DNA of 64,000 bases. Source: Nocardia sp. NBC_00403. Its GTDB lineage: Bacteria > Actinomycetota > Actinomycetes > Mycobacteriales > Mycobacteriaceae. The stretch spans positions 3,782,001 to 3,846,000 of the forward strand of contig NZ_CP107939.1 of NCBI RefSeq assembly GCF_036046055.1. The letters run 5' to 3'. Below the pieces are notes generated by a model. That model was not told the DNA's origin. It saw only the letters and a list, made by a program, of their open reading frames with translations, and did not search any database. The position numbers were made by a program, and so were the translations under genes. Shown piece after piece: positions 55,768 through 64,000 of the stretch. The number at the start of each line of letters is the position of its first letter. The stretch's first letter is position 1.

Positions 55768-57186
55768 GTGATGCGACGGACGAAGATTGTGTGCACTCTC
55801 GGCCCGGCCACTGCCACCGAGGACCGTATTCGAGAACTCGTCGAAAGCGGCATGGACGTGGCGCGGCTGAATTTCAGCCACGGCGAACACGCCGACCACG
55901 CCGAGAACTATAAGAAGGTGCGGGCCGCTTCCGACCACCTCGGTCGTGCGGTCGGTATTCTCGCCGACCTGCAGGGTCCGAAGATCCGGCTCGGCCGGTT
56001 CATCGAGGACCGCACGGTGTGGGCGACGGGTGAAGAGGTCCGCATCACCGTCGACGACATCGTCGGCACCCACGACCGTGTCTCGACCACCTACCGGGAA
56101 CTGGCCAAGGACGCCAAGCCGGGAGACCGGTTGCTGGTGGACGACGGCAAGATCGGGCTGACGGTCACCGGCGTCGAGGGCAACGATGTCGTCTGCCGGG
56201 TGACCGAGGGCGGACCGGTCAGCAACAACAAGGGTGTTTCGCTGCCGGGTATGGATGTCTCCGTGCCCGCGCTGTCGGAAAAGGACATCGAGGACCTCGA
56301 GTTCGCACTGAAGCTCGGCGTGGACTTCATCGCGCTGTCGTTCGTGCGTTCGCCCTCGGATGTGGAACTCGTACACGACGTGATGGACCGGGTCGGTCGC
56401 CGCGTGCCGGTGATCGGCAAGCTGGAGAAGCCGGAGGCGATCGACAACCTCGAGGCCATCGTGCTCGCCTTCGACGCGGTCATGGTCGCTCGCGGTGACC
56501 TCGGCGTCGAGCTGCCGCTCGAGCAGGTGCCGATCGTGCAGAAGCGCGCCATCCAGATGGCACGGGAGAACGCCAAGCCCGTCATCGTCGCGACCCAGAT
56601 GCTGGAGTCGATGATCGAGAACTCGCGCCCGACTCGGGCCGAGGCCTCCGACGTCGCGAACGCGGTGCTCGACGGCGCCGACGCGGTGATGCTGTCGGGC
56701 GAAACCTCGGTCGGTGCGTACCCGATCGAGACGGTGCGCACCATGGCGCGCATCGTGCACGCAGTGGAGACCGAATCGACGCGGGTGCCACCGCTGACCC
56801 ACGTGCCGCGCACCAAGCGCGGTGTCATCTCCTACGCGGCCCGCGACATCGGTGAGCGGCTCAACGCCAAGGCGCTGGTGGCGTTCACCCAGTCCGGTGA
56901 CACGGTGCGCAGGCTCGCCAGGCTGCACACCCCGCTGCCGTTGCTGGCGTTCACTCCGCTGCCGGAGGTGCGCAGCCAGCTGTCGCTGACCTGGGGCACC
57001 GAAACCTTCATTGTGCCGACAGTGGACAGCACCGATGCGATGATCCATCAGGTCGATGTAGCACTGCTGTCGATGGAGCGATATCAGAAAGGTGATCTGG
57101 TGGTAATCGTTGCGGGCTCCCCGCCCGGTACCGTCGGGTCGACCAACCTGATCCATGTGCACCGTATCGGTGAGGAGGACCATTAG
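55768..57186 (+). CDS. pyk: Pyruvate kinase
   Basis: A 472-residue glycolytic enzyme making pyruvate and ATP from phosphoenolpyruvate and ADP. RTKIVCTLGPATATEDRI, MDVARLNFSHGEHADH, DLQGPKIRLG, ALSFVRSPSDVE, KLEKPEAIDNLE, MVARGDLGVELPLEQVP and ATQMLESMIENSRPTRAEAS are intact, as is the C-terminal domain. The start is GTG 55768 or ATG 55771. tesB follows two bases after the stop. Confidence 0.97.
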   Translation: MMRRTKIVCTLGPATATEDRIRELVESGMDVARLNFSHGEHADHAENYKKVRAASDHLGRAVGILADLQGPKIRLGRFIEDRTVWATGEEVRITVDDIVGTHDRVSTTYRELAKDAKPGDRLLVDDGKIGLTVTGVEGNDVVCRVTEGGPVSNNKGVSLPGMDVSVPALSEKDIEDLEFALKLGVDFIALSFVRSPSDVELVHDVMDRVGRRVPVIGKLEKPEAIDNLEAIVLAFDAVMVARGDLGVELPLEQVPIVQKRAIQMARENAKPVIVATQMLESMIENSRPTRAEASDVANAVLDGADAVMLSGETSVGAYPIETVRTMARIVHAVETESTRVPPLTHVPRTKRGVISYAARDIGERLNAKALVAFTQSGDTVRRLARLHTPLPLLAFTPLPEVRSQLSLTWGTETFIVPTVDSTDAMIHQVDVALLSMERYQKGDLVVIVAGSPPGTVGSTNLIHVHRIGEEDH

Positions 57187-57187
57187 A

Positions 57188-58096
57188 GTGACCGCTTCCC
57201 TGAGTGGTGCCGTCGGCGTCGGTTCGACGTCGACGGAGGGTTCCGATCTGCGGGTGTTGCTCGGACTGCTCGATCTGGAGCAGGTCGACGAGGATGTCTT
57301 CGTCGGCCAGCATCCGGAGAAGGTGTGGAGCCGCACGTTCGGCGGGCAGCTCGTATCGCAAGCGATCATGGCGGCGGGGCGGACGGTCGGTGACCGTCCG
57401 GTACACGCGGTGAACGCGCACTTCGTGCGCGGTGGCGATGTGAAGAAGCCGATCGAATACCGGGTCGACCGCCACCGCGACGGGCGCTCGTTCGCCAACC
57501 GCACGGTGACCGCAAGCCAGGACGGCCAGGAGCTGTTCGTCATGCTTGCCGCGTTCCAGGATTGGGGCAAGGGACTCGAGCACTCCGCCACCCAGCCGGT
57601 CGTTCCGGATCCGGAAACGCTGCCGCGGGTGGAGGAGAGCTTCGAAGGCTTGGAAGACAAGCTGGAGATGTTCATCAAGGCCCCGCATCCGATCGATATG
57701 CGCTACACCAACGACCCGGCCTGGATCATGAAGGGCACCGGCGAGCGGCTCAATCACAACCGGGTGTGGATGCGCGCCGACGGCAGGCTGCCCGACGATC
57801 CGCTGATTCATGTTGCGACGCTTGGTTATTCGTCGGACACCACGGTGCTCGACTCGATCATCACCACACACGGTCTTTCCTGGGGCCTCGACCGGATCAT
57901 CGCGGCGACGGTCAATCATTCGATCTGGTTCCACCGCCCGTTTCGCTTCGACGAGTGGGCGCTGTACGCCACGGAATCCCCGGTCGCCGCGGGCTCCCGT
58001 GGGCTGGCGACGGGCAAGTTCTTCTCGCGCACCGGCGAATTGCTCGCCACCGTGGTGCAGGAAGGCCTGATCCGCCACTTCCCGTCGCGGGCCTGA
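57188..58096 (+). CDS. tesB: Acyl-CoA thioesterase II
   Basis: A 302-residue double hot-dog thioesterase: DVFVGQHPEKVWSRTFGGQL, SQAIMAAGRTV, VHAVNAHFVRGGD near the first domain, and SIWFHRPFRFDEWALYAT with a late GKFFSRTGELLATVVQEGL in the second. It hydrolyses acyl-CoA to free fatty acid and CoA. GTG 57188 follows GAGGAGG inside the end of pyk, so the two genes are co-transcribed. Confidence 0.94.
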   Translation: MTASLSGAVGVGSTSTEGSDLRVLLGLLDLEQVDEDVFVGQHPEKVWSRTFGGQLVSQAIMAAGRTVGDRPVHAVNAHFVRGGDVKKPIEYRVDRHRDGRSFANRTVTASQDGQELFVMLAAFQDWGKGLEHSATQPVVPDPETLPRVEESFEGLEDKLEMFIKAPHPIDMRYTNDPAWIMKGTGERLNHNRVWMRADGRLPDDPLIHVATLGYSSDTTVLDSIITTHGLSWGLDRIIAATVNHSIWFHRPFRFDEWALYATESPVAAGSRGLATGKFFSRTGELLATVVQEGLIRHFPSRA

Positions 58097-58097
58097 G

Positions 58098-58508
58098 CTA
58101 GAGCGGCTCGCGCTCGGTCTCGAAGTCGAAGCTGTCGCGGCGCTGTACCCGGATGGTTCGAGGGACGGCTAATTGCGTGGGGCCGCAAGAGGTTTCCAGC
58201 ATCAGCCTGCGCTCCAGGGCGGCCAGGCTCGGTGCCGTGAGATCGCGCGCGGCCCCCACCAGGCTCAGCGCGATCTCATAGGTGCGGCGGCCATCCGGCT
58301 CCTGGCCGGGATGGTCTACCCGCCACTGGGTTTCGAGCATCATGTGGTCCGGTGCGTCGGAGTCGACAGGCAGCGTGAAGCGCCACGCGAACACCTCGCG
58401 ATCCTGGAGGTGGTCGTCCACCACGGCGCGCACCGAGTCGACGACGCGCTCCAGGGTTTCCGGTGTCACATAAACATGGAGCGAAACATCCGAAATTCGT
58501 TTCGGCAT
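58098..58508 (-). CDS. Conserved hypothetical protein
   Basis: A 136-residue protein (MPKRISDVSLHVYVTPETL at the start; VRAVVDDHLQDREVFAWRF; YEIALSLVGAARDLTAPSL). No recognised domain, signal or membrane segment. ATG 58508 was chosen where coding-like text begins; the frame is open upstream. It is convergent with tesB, with stops one base apart. Confidence 0.6.
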   Translation of the reverse strand: MPKRISDVSLHVYVTPETLERVVDSVRAVVDDHLQDREVFAWRFTLPVDSDAPDHMMLETQWRVDHPGQEPDGRRTYEIALSLVGAARDLTAPSLAALERRLMLETSCGPTQLAVPRTIRVQRRDSFDFETEREPL

Positions 58509-58640
58509 GTCTGATTCCTGTCGTGTGTCGAACCAGCAACGGCGGAATGTTGTTCGCGGGGAGTTTAAACCCTCGATGCACATGATGAACACAGCAAGGG
58601 CCGAATTCGCGCGGATGCGTCCGGCGCACCGCACCCGGTG

Positions 58641-59261
58641 TCACGGGATCCGGTGCGCCGCCAGGAATGCCGCGAGCGGTGCGGGCGCGGCTCCCGGCGC
58701 CACCACGAGACCGGGACGTTCGTCGTCGACTCGCTTGCGCTGCTCGTGGGGGGCCAGCGTGAGCAGCAGCGGCACCAGCGCCTCGGCGATCCGATCGCCG
58801 ACCTCACAGAATGCGGCCTCGGACAGGCCGACCGGGTCGGCGATGTTCTCGCGGCCGACCAGTGCGAGGTCGTGGCGGGCGCGATGCAGATCGGCAATGC
58901 TGCGCGCGCCGGTCACTTTGGCGATCCGGTGCGCCTCCAGCAGGGTGAAGGTGCGCGGCGCCGCGCCGAAACCCATCGACGTGGCCTGGTCGCGGATCTG
59001 CTCGGTCATCGTGAGCACCAGGTCGGCGCGGTCGATCATGCCCGGCTCCAGGCGGCGCGCGCGAAAGTTGTCGGGGTCGGCGCCCAGGCCCGAGATGGTC
59101 TGAGCCGCGAGTGGTTCCACGGGGAAGCCGACCAGCGCACGGGTTCCCGCGCTCTCCGCGGTGAGGCCGGCGAGGCGGTGTTCGACAGCGAGGGCGCGGG
59201 TAAGCCGCTCGGCGATCACCGAACGACAGACATTGCCGTTGCAGACGAACAGGACGTGCAT
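58641..59261 (-). CDS. Low-molecular-weight protein tyrosine phosphatase family protein
   Basis: A 206-residue protein with the phosphatase loop VCNGNVCRS at the N-terminus (nucleophile C7, R13) and the SAGTRALVG motif. A DP pair for the general acid may be the IADPVGLSE segment near residue 143. It resembles Wzb/PtpA relatives and may dephosphorylate tyrosine-phosphorylated proteins or, in some family members, reduce arsenate. Confidence 0.85.
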   Translation of the reverse strand: MHVLFVCNGNVCRSVIAERLTRALAVEHRLAGLTAESAGTRALVGFPVEPLAAQTISGLGADPDNFRARRLEPGMIDRADLVLTMTEQIRDQATSMGFGAAPRTFTLLEAHRIAKVTGARSIADLHRARHDLALVGRENIADPVGLSEAAFCEVGDRIAEALVPLLLTLAPHEQRKRVDDERPGLVVAPGAAPAPLAAFLAAHRIP

Positions 59262-59351
59262 GGGGATACGGTAGGACGGCAGATAACGATTCAGAAGCGG
59301 CCAGGCCGCGAATCACACCGCCACGAGCACATATTCATCTGTGCGTTGCGC

Positions 59352-59370
59352 GGCGTACACGAAGTACGCC
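59352..59370. terminator. Hairpin downstream of the DUF4188 gene
   Basis: Perfect 7-bp arms GGCGTAC and GTACGCC around a five-base loop, between the two minus-strand genes at 59536 and 59261. Confidence 0.45.
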
Positions 59371-59535
59371 CTCGTGTTCGGAGAGACGCTCGACGGGCGT
59401 CGCCGACCGGTGGCCGGCCCGTCATCGAGGTCTGGGCGTATTCGCGTTGTTACCCGATATGAATGAATTCAATCATGATGTCGGCGACCGATATCGTCAG
59501 CGCTGGGAAGCCGCCGCCGTCGGCAAGGTGCGGCC

Positions 59536-60048
59536 TCAGCCGGATTCGGTTCCGTAGTAATCGGATTCGTCGATCACCGGCGCCACCTTCGCCGCCTCGT
59601 CGTGCACGCGGCCGCGGGTGGAGAACCTCCGGCCGCGCGAGGCGACGACGGGCGCGAAGCGCGCGAGCCCGGTGGCGGTCTCCATATCGTCGTACATGGC
59701 ATCGATCCCGCCGCGCAGGAAATAGGCCTCATGCCAGAACCCGGTGCCGCCGGAGTCGCGCAGGAACTTCTGCCACCAATCGCGGTGCGGCGCCGAGCGA
59801 GTCCACCGCTCCAGACTGTCGAGATCGCGCCAGTACTGCCGCGCCCCCCAGTGCGGCGGAAACAGCGCCCAGACCACGTCCTCGTGCAGTAGTAGCCCCT
59901 CGGGCTGATCCTTGTGTGACTTATAGAGTTTCGGCCCGAGCCCGAGCAGACGCAGGATCCCGCGCGGTCGGCGCACCCGCATCCCGAGGTAGACGACTAC
60001 CAGGTCCGGATACTCGGACAGATCGACTGTCGTTCTGTTCACTCGCAT
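59536..60048 (-). CDS. DUF4188 family protein (monooxygenase/aldoxime dehydratase-like)
   Basis: A 170-residue protein matching the DUF4188 pattern: DLVVVYLGMRVRRPRG near the N-terminus, GPKLYKSHKDQPEGLL, WALFPPHWGARQYWRDLDSL, GTGFWHEAYFLRGG and IDAMYDDM. The fold resembles phenylacetaldoxime dehydratase and small heme or ABM-like proteins; activity is not established. ATG 60048 lies upstream of tRNA-Leu on the same strand. Confidence 0.8.
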   Translation of the reverse strand: MRVNRTTVDLSEYPDLVVVYLGMRVRRPRGILRLLGLGPKLYKSHKDQPEGLLLHEDVVWALFPPHWGARQYWRDLDSLERWTRSAPHRDWWQKFLRDSGGTGFWHEAYFLRGGIDAMYDDMETATGLARFAPVVASRGRRFSTRGRVHDEAAKVAPVIDESDYYGTESG

Positions 60049-60192
60049 GCGGGGGACCTCCGAAACCGAGGTGTGTGCTGCTCACCCTACGCGGGAAATA
60101 CGCGGTGAGTCGGAATCCGGTTCGACCGTGCGAGCCGGGGTGTGGGCAAGACAAACGGCCTGTGCTCGTGAGGAGCACACCGCCTGCTGCGT

Positions 60193-60279
60193 TGGTGCCG
60201 ATTGTGGGACTCGAACCCACACGTCCTTTCGGACAACGGTTTTTGAGACCGTCGCGTCTGCCAGTTCCGCCAAATCGGC
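60193..60279 (-). tRNA. tRNA-Leu (anticodon CAA)
   Basis: A complete cloverleaf on the minus strand. The 7-bp acceptor stem is GCCGATT/AATCGGC with discriminator A and an encoded CCA. The D-arm has GGCAGACGCG, the anticodon stem ACGGT/ACCGT carries loop CTCAAAA (anticodon CAA, reads UUG), then a long variable arm TGTCCGAAAGGACG as in class II tRNAs, and the T-arm has GGTTCGAGTCC. Without CCA the gene ends at 60196. Confidence 0.96.
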
Positions 60280-60501
60280 GCACCGGTTGCAAAGCATAGC
60301 GGGTGGGTGGCGTCGAACGCGAATGGGTTCCCCTCTGCGGCGCGGACGGGCGGTTTGCGCAGGGTATATGGGTTCTATGCCGAAGTGAAAGGTACTCTTT
60401 ACATCACTCGACAGCGCAACGGTGGGCCGATGGACCGGCACATGGGCCACGGCCACCCTTCGGCGTGTCGGGACAGGCATCGGAACCAGAGGGGTCTACC
60501 T

Positions 60502-61119
60502 ATGAGCAGTACAGCAGGGGGCGCCGCCACGAAGCGGGACGCCGGGGCGAAGCGGGTCGTCGTCGCGGAGGACGAGGCGCTCATCCGTATGGATCTGGTG
60601 GAGATGCTGACCGAAGAGGGCTACCAGGTTGTCGGCGAAGCGGGTGACGGTCAGCAGGCTGTCGATCTCGCGGTGGAGCATCGGCCGGACCTGGTCATCA
60701 TGGATGTGAAGATGCCGCGCCGCGACGGCATCGACGCCGCGGCCGAAATTGCGTCGAAACGCGTTGCGCCGGTGGTGATTCTGACTGCATTCAGTCAGCG
60801 CGATCTGGTCGAGCGGGCGCGCGACGCGGGCGCGATGGCGTATCTGGTGAAACCGTTCACGAAATCCGATCTGGTGCCCGCCATCGAATTGGCGGCGAGT
60901 CGCTTCCATGAGATCACCGCGCTGGAGAGCGAGGTCGCCAATCTCTCCGATCGGCTGGAGACGCGCAAACTGGTGGAGCGGGCCAAGGGTGTGCTCATGC
61001 AGACGCAGGGGCTGTCGGAGCCGCAGGCATTCAAGTGGATTCAGCGCACCGCGATGGACCGCCGGACTACCATGAAAGCGGTAGCCGAGGTGGTGCTGGA
61101 GAACCTGGCCCCGAAGTGA
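60502..61119 (+). CDS. pdtaR: ANTAR-domain response regulator, PdtaR (Rv1626) type
   Basis: A 205-residue two-component output protein. Receiver domain: acidic pocket E23-D24, phospho-acceptor D68 in VIMDVKMP, T in LTAFSQ, and K117 in YLVKPFT. A coiled linker leads to a C-terminal ANTAR RNA-binding domain (LVERAKGVLMQTQGLSEPQA, KWIQRTAMDRRTTM). It probably prevents termination or controls translation by binding paired hairpins, activated by a PdtaS-like kinase elsewhere. ATG 60502 follows AGAGGGG. Confidence 0.95.
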   Translation: MSSTAGGAATKRDAGAKRVVVAEDEALIRMDLVEMLTEEGYQVVGEAGDGQQAVDLAVEHRPDLVIMDVKMPRRDGIDAAAEIASKRVAPVVILTAFSQRDLVERARDAGAMAYLVKPFTKSDLVPAIELAASRFHEITALESEVANLSDRLETRKLVERAKGVLMQTQGLSEPQAFKWIQRTAMDRRTTMKAVAEVVLENLAPK

Positions 61120-61317
61120 CCCTCTGAGGGCCTTGGCCGGTCACGGCCGGAAAATTTACTTCGTTGAAACGCATTCGCGAAGAAGAATTCGAAACAATGT
61201 CGTTCGCATGACGCGAATGTGATGCGGAACTAACGTGGCAACGCTATGTTCTGACCGGGCCGACGTGGTCGGCCTCCTCGGCGAGCCGAGGGAGTACAGG
61301 ACGTAGAGGTGAGGGAC

Positions 61318-62556
61318 GTGCTTAGTTCGATATGGCGCAGTCGTTCGACACGAGGAGTATTGGTAGCCGGTGCCGCGGCTGCACTCGTGCTGACGGGCTG
61401 CAGTGACAAATCGACCAACGAATCGGGTTCATCCGGCACAAATGGTGCGGGAAGCCTGTCCATCCAGCCGGTGGCACAGGTGGACATCGACGGCAAGCAG
61501 GTCCCGAAGACCGATCCGGCCAAGGCCGCCGATCCGGCGGGCGACGGCAAGGCGACCTGTCCGGCCGGTACCACGATTGCTTTCGCAGGCGCATTGACCG
61601 GCCCCAACGCGGCTCTCGGCATCAACATCGTGTCGGGCGTGAAGCTGGCGCTCGATCAGCACAACAAGGCGAACGCGGGCTGCAAGATCGAGCTCAAGCA
61701 GTTCGACACCGAGGGCGACCCACAGAAGGCCACCCAGGTCATCCCGCAGATCGTCAACGACAAGTCGATCATCGGCCTCGTCGGTCCCGCGTTCTCCGGT
61801 GAGACCAAGGCGACCGGCAAGATCCTCAGTGATGCGGGCCTGGTCTCGGTCACCTCCTCGGCCACCAATGCCACACTCACGCAGAACGGCTGGAATACGT
61901 TCTTCCGCGGCTTGGCCAACGACGACATTCAGGGTCCGTCGGTCGCCAAGTACCTCGTCGGCAGCGCAGGCTACAAGAAGGTCTGCGTCGTCCAGGACAA
62001 CAGCGACTACGGCACCGGCCTGGCCAAGAGCATCACCGAGGGGCTCGGCGCCGCAGCGGATCCGAGCTGCGCGGCCAGCATCAAGACCGGTGACAAGGAC
62101 TTCTCCGCCACCGTCACCAAGATCGCGAGCGCGAACGCGGACGCGGTCTTCTACTCGGGTTACTACGCCGAGGGCGCACCGCTGGCGCAGCAGTTGAAGT
62201 CCGGTGGCGTCAAGGCCGTCTTCGTCGGCCCGGACGGCGTCAACGATCCGCAGTTCCTTTCGCAGGCGGGTAGCTCGGCCAACGGTGCGACGCTGACCTG
62301 CCCGTGTGGTCCGGCCCCGGAGAAGTTCGCGAAGGATTACGAGGCGCTCAACGGTCAAGCTCCCGGCGTCTACTCGGTCGAGGCCTACGACCTGGCCACG
62401 ATCCTGAGCAAGGGCATCGACAGCGGCAAGGTGACCCGTCCCGAACTGCTCGAGTACGTGCGGTCCTATGACGGTCCCGGTCTGGCGCGTCAGTACAAGT
62501 GGAACCCCAACGGGGAACTGTCCAATGCACTGATCTGGATCTACACAGTCAAGTAA
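61318..62556 (+). CDS. livK: Branched-chain amino-acid ABC transporter substrate-binding lipoprotein
   Basis: A lipoprotein of about 412 residues: basic N-terminus, lipobox LTGC, then a type 1 periplasmic-binding fold of the LivJ/LivK family (FAGALTGPNAALGINIVSGV, LVGPAFSGETKAT, VFYSGYYAEGAPLAQQL, YSVEAYDLATIL). GTG 61318 is preferred because AGGTGAGGG precedes it; GTG 61309 is possible. First gene of the liv operon, separated from livH by a large hairpin. Confidence 0.93.
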   Translation: MLSSIWRSRSTRGVLVAGAAAALVLTGCSDKSTNESGSSGTNGAGSLSIQPVAQVDIDGKQVPKTDPAKAADPAGDGKATCPAGTTIAFAGALTGPNAALGINIVSGVKLALDQHNKANAGCKIELKQFDTEGDPQKATQVIPQIVNDKSIIGLVGPAFSGETKATGKILSDAGLVSVTSSATNATLTQNGWNTFFRGLANDDIQGPSVAKYLVGSAGYKKVCVVQDNSDYGTGLAKSITEGLGAAADPSCAASIKTGDKDFSATVTKIASANADAVFYSGYYAEGAPLAQQLKSGGVKAVFVGPDGVNDPQFLSQAGSSANGATLTCPCGPAPEKFAKDYEALNGQAPGVYSVEAYDLATILSKGIDSGKVTRPELLEYVRSYDGPGLARQYKWNPNGELSNALIWIYTVK

Positions 62557-62564
62557 CCCGCACC

Positions 62565-62625
62565 CACGAAACGCGCAGCACGTATGGGGGTTCGCGCGAA
62601 TCCCTGTACGTGCTGCTGTTTCGTG
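62565..62625 (+). terminator. Large intra-operon hairpin between livK and livH
   Basis: Outer arms CACGAAAC (62565-62572) and GTTTCGTG (62618-62625) with inner arms GCAGCACGTA (62575-62584) and TACGTGCTGC (62607-62616) and a small bulge. It starts nine bases after the livK stop. It probably protects or partly terminates the livK message so that more binding protein than permease is made. Confidence 0.7.
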
Positions 62626-62653
62626 AGCGCGAATGAATGAGGGCGAATTACGA

Positions 62654-63691
62654 ATGACTTCAACAGTATTGGCCGGTGCTGTACAACTAGCCGGCGGCTC
62701 GATCGACTTCAACTATCAAGGAGTGATCGACGATTTCTGGCGACTGACCGTCGACGGATTGTCCTACGGTGCGATATACGCACTCGTCGCTGTCGGCTAC
62801 ACCCTGGTCTACGGCGTACTGCGGCTGATCAATTTCGCCCATTCCGAAATCTTCATGCTCGGCCTGTTCGGCCAGTATGTCGGGCTTATGCTGCTCGGGT
62901 TTTCACCGAGCGGTGATGTCTACTCCCAAGGCATCGTTCTCACCGTCACCTATCTCGCACTGGCGATGATCTTCGGTATGGCCGTATCCGGCGCCGCGGC
63001 AGTCGGATTGGAGCGGGTGGCCTATCGGCCGCTGCGCAAGCGCGGAGCCAAACCGCTGATCTTTCTGATCACCGCCATCGGCGCCTCCTTCGTGATCCAG
63101 GAGATCATGCACTTCGTGGTGCCGAAGGTGTGGCCGAAGCTGGGCGGCACCAACGCGCAGAAGCCGATCATGCTGGTCGAGCCGACCAAACAGTTCAGCT
63201 TCGGCGGAGCGGATGTCACCAATGTGACGATCGTGATCATCGTCGCCGCCGTCATCCTCGCCATCGCCACCGAGGTGCTGATCAACCGGACGAAGTTCGG
63301 TCGCGGCATCCGGGCGGTGGCACAGGATCCCGACACCGCGACGCTCATGGGTGTTTCGCGGGAGCGAATCATCATGTTGACCTTCCTGATCGGCGGCGTG
63401 CTCGCCGGTGCGGCCGCGCTGCTGTACGCGCTCAAGATTCCGAACGGGATCATCTACTCGGGCGGCTTCATCCTGGGCATCAAGGCGTTCAGCGCCGCGG
63501 TGCTCGGCGGTATCGGCAATCTGCGGGGCGCGCTGCTCGGCGGGTTGCTGCTCGGGCTGGCGGAGAACTACGGCCAGATCCTCTTCGGTACCGAATGGCG
63601 TGACGTGGTCGCGTTCGTTGTCCTGGTTCTGGTGCTCATGATTCGCCCGTCCGGCATCCTCGGTGAGAGCCTCGGAAAGGCGCGCGCATGA
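62654..63691 (+). CDS. livH: Branched-chain amino-acid ABC transporter permease LivH
   Basis: A 345-residue permease with about eight helices. LSYGAIYALVAVGYTLVYGV and LINFAHSEIFMLGLF are typical of LivH, as is VAQDPDTATLMGVSRERIIM, the loop contacting the ATPases. ATG 62654 follows GAGGG; ATG 62633 is possible. Its stop overlaps the livM start. Confidence 0.93.
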   Translation: MTSTVLAGAVQLAGGSIDFNYQGVIDDFWRLTVDGLSYGAIYALVAVGYTLVYGVLRLINFAHSEIFMLGLFGQYVGLMLLGFSPSGDVYSQGIVLTVTYLALAMIFGMAVSGAAAVGLERVAYRPLRKRGAKPLIFLITAIGASFVIQEIMHFVVPKVWPKLGGTNAQKPIMLVEPTKQFSFGGADVTNVTIVIIVAAVILAIATEVLINRTKFGRGIRAVAQDPDTATLMGVSRERIIMLTFLIGGVLAGAAALLYALKIPNGIIYSGGFILGIKAFSAAVLGGIGNLRGALLGGLLLGLAENYGQILFGTEWRDVVAFVVLVLVLMIRPSGILGESLGKARA

Positions 63692-64000
63692 CCGACACGG
63701 TAAAGAGCCCGCCGCCACGGCAGAGCGGGCCGGAAGAGACCTCCGAGCACGGCGTCGGTGATGCACTGCGGACCTGGTGGGCCGGGCTGTCGCGGCCCGC
63801 CCAGTGGGGGGTCGGCGTGCCCGCCATCATTCTGCTGGCACTGCTGCCGCTGTACCCGCCGCCGTTCCTGGATACTCCCGGTACCAGCTTCGGTGGCGTG
63901 ATGGCCCAGTTCGCGATGTACGCGCTGCTCGCCATCGGCCTGAATGTCGTTGTCGGACAGGCTGGTCTGCTCGATCTCGGGTATGTCGGCTTCTACGCCG
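63688..64000 (+). CDS. livM: Branched-chain amino-acid ABC transporter permease LivM, partial
   Basis: The N-terminal 104 residues of a LivM-type permease. A Pro/Glu-rich cytoplasmic lead is followed by hydrophobic segments and the family motif YALLAIGLNVVVGQAGLLDLGYVGFYA at about 77-104 (region). ATG overlaps the livH stop (ATGA). The rest, and the expected livG and livF ATPases, lie beyond the right edge. Confidence 0.93.
   Translation, partial: MTDTVKSPPPRQSGPEETSEHGVGDALRTWWAGLSRPAQWGVGVPAIILLALLPLYPPPFLDTPGTSFGGVMAQFAMYALLAIGLNVVVGQAGLLDLGYVGFYA

Noticed and set aside
55762..57678. A 638-codon minus-strand frame opposite pyk and tesB
   Set aside because: Shadow of pyk and tesB, both with complete signature motifs. 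No ribosome site and no recognisable protein.

Overview
The window looks like chromosomal core sequence of a high-GC actinomycete in the Mycobacteriales, most likely Nocardia or a close relative (inference). The evidence is the GC-rich wobble positions throughout, frequent GTG starts, many start-stop overlaps of the ATGA or GTGA type, several apparent leaderless promoters (TANNNT followed 6-7 nt later by the start codon), and a gene order that from memory follows the Mycobacterium tuberculosis Rv1589-Rv1626 neighbourhood: bioB, bsaP, DUF2567, nrtR, nadABC, hisDCBH, hisA, impA, hisF, hisI, bcp, trpE, trpM, trpCBA, lgt, pyk, tesB, pdtaR. No transposase, integrase, phage gene, CRISPR array or rRNA was seen. 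The only RNA gene found is one tRNA-Leu(CAA).

Layout. 1-3.1 kb: a SigG-type ECF sigma factor, translationally coupled to a mycothiol-dependent-isomerase-like protein cut by the window edge, divergent from a DHA2-type efflux pump. 3.2-8.9 kb: a small hypothetical protein, a membrane-anchored alpha/beta hydrolase, and a tightly overlapping sulfonate/nitrate-type ABC transporter operon ending in a flavin monooxygenase, probably for sulfur scavenging. 9.1-11.8 kb: a TetR regulator, biotin synthase and its small auxiliary protein, and a membrane protein. 11.9-16.4 kb: an accessory block between otherwise syntenic genes. It holds a DUF1353 protein with an orphan coding tail, a decayed nSTAND-WD40 gene, a degenerate repeat, an XRE regulator coupled to an ImmA/IrrE-like HExxH protein, a short secreted peptide, and three copies of the palindrome TCCGGTCCGGA.

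16.4-21.3 kb: NAD synthesis, with an NrtR-like repressor divergent from nadA-nadB-nadC. A palindrome lies directly over the nrtR -10 box, and a partial tandem duplication of the nadA 3' end fills the nadA-nadB gap. 21.3-32.3 kb: mixed functions, including a winged-helix protein, an ArsR/MFS pair, a secreted hydrolase, arylamine N-acetyltransferase, a penicillin-binding lipoprotein, a Ser/Thr kinase, and an MmyB-type regulator divergent from an aldo/keto reductase.

32.5-43.8 kb: histidine synthesis (hisD, C, B, H, then A, impA, F and I). It is interrupted twice, by a lipoprotein/MarR/DUF2786 island between hisH and hisA, and by a Ser/Thr kinase gene between hisF and hisI. hisG and hisE are not in the window. 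43.8-51.7 kb: a MarR regulator, a membrane protein, a peroxiredoxin, then trpE-trpM-trpC-trpB-trpA with a structured leader before trpC (trpD and trpG are elsewhere). 51.8-64 kb: lgt, a TM2 protein, a polar amino-acid substrate-binding protein and permease without an ATPase, pyk, tesB, a low-molecular-weight protein tyrosine phosphatase, tRNA-Leu, the ANTAR response regulator pdtaR, and the start of a branched-chain amino-acid transporter operon (livK-livH-livM) that runs off the right edge.

Coordinates and translations were read by hand. Family names rest on recognised motifs and remembered relatives, not on database searches.
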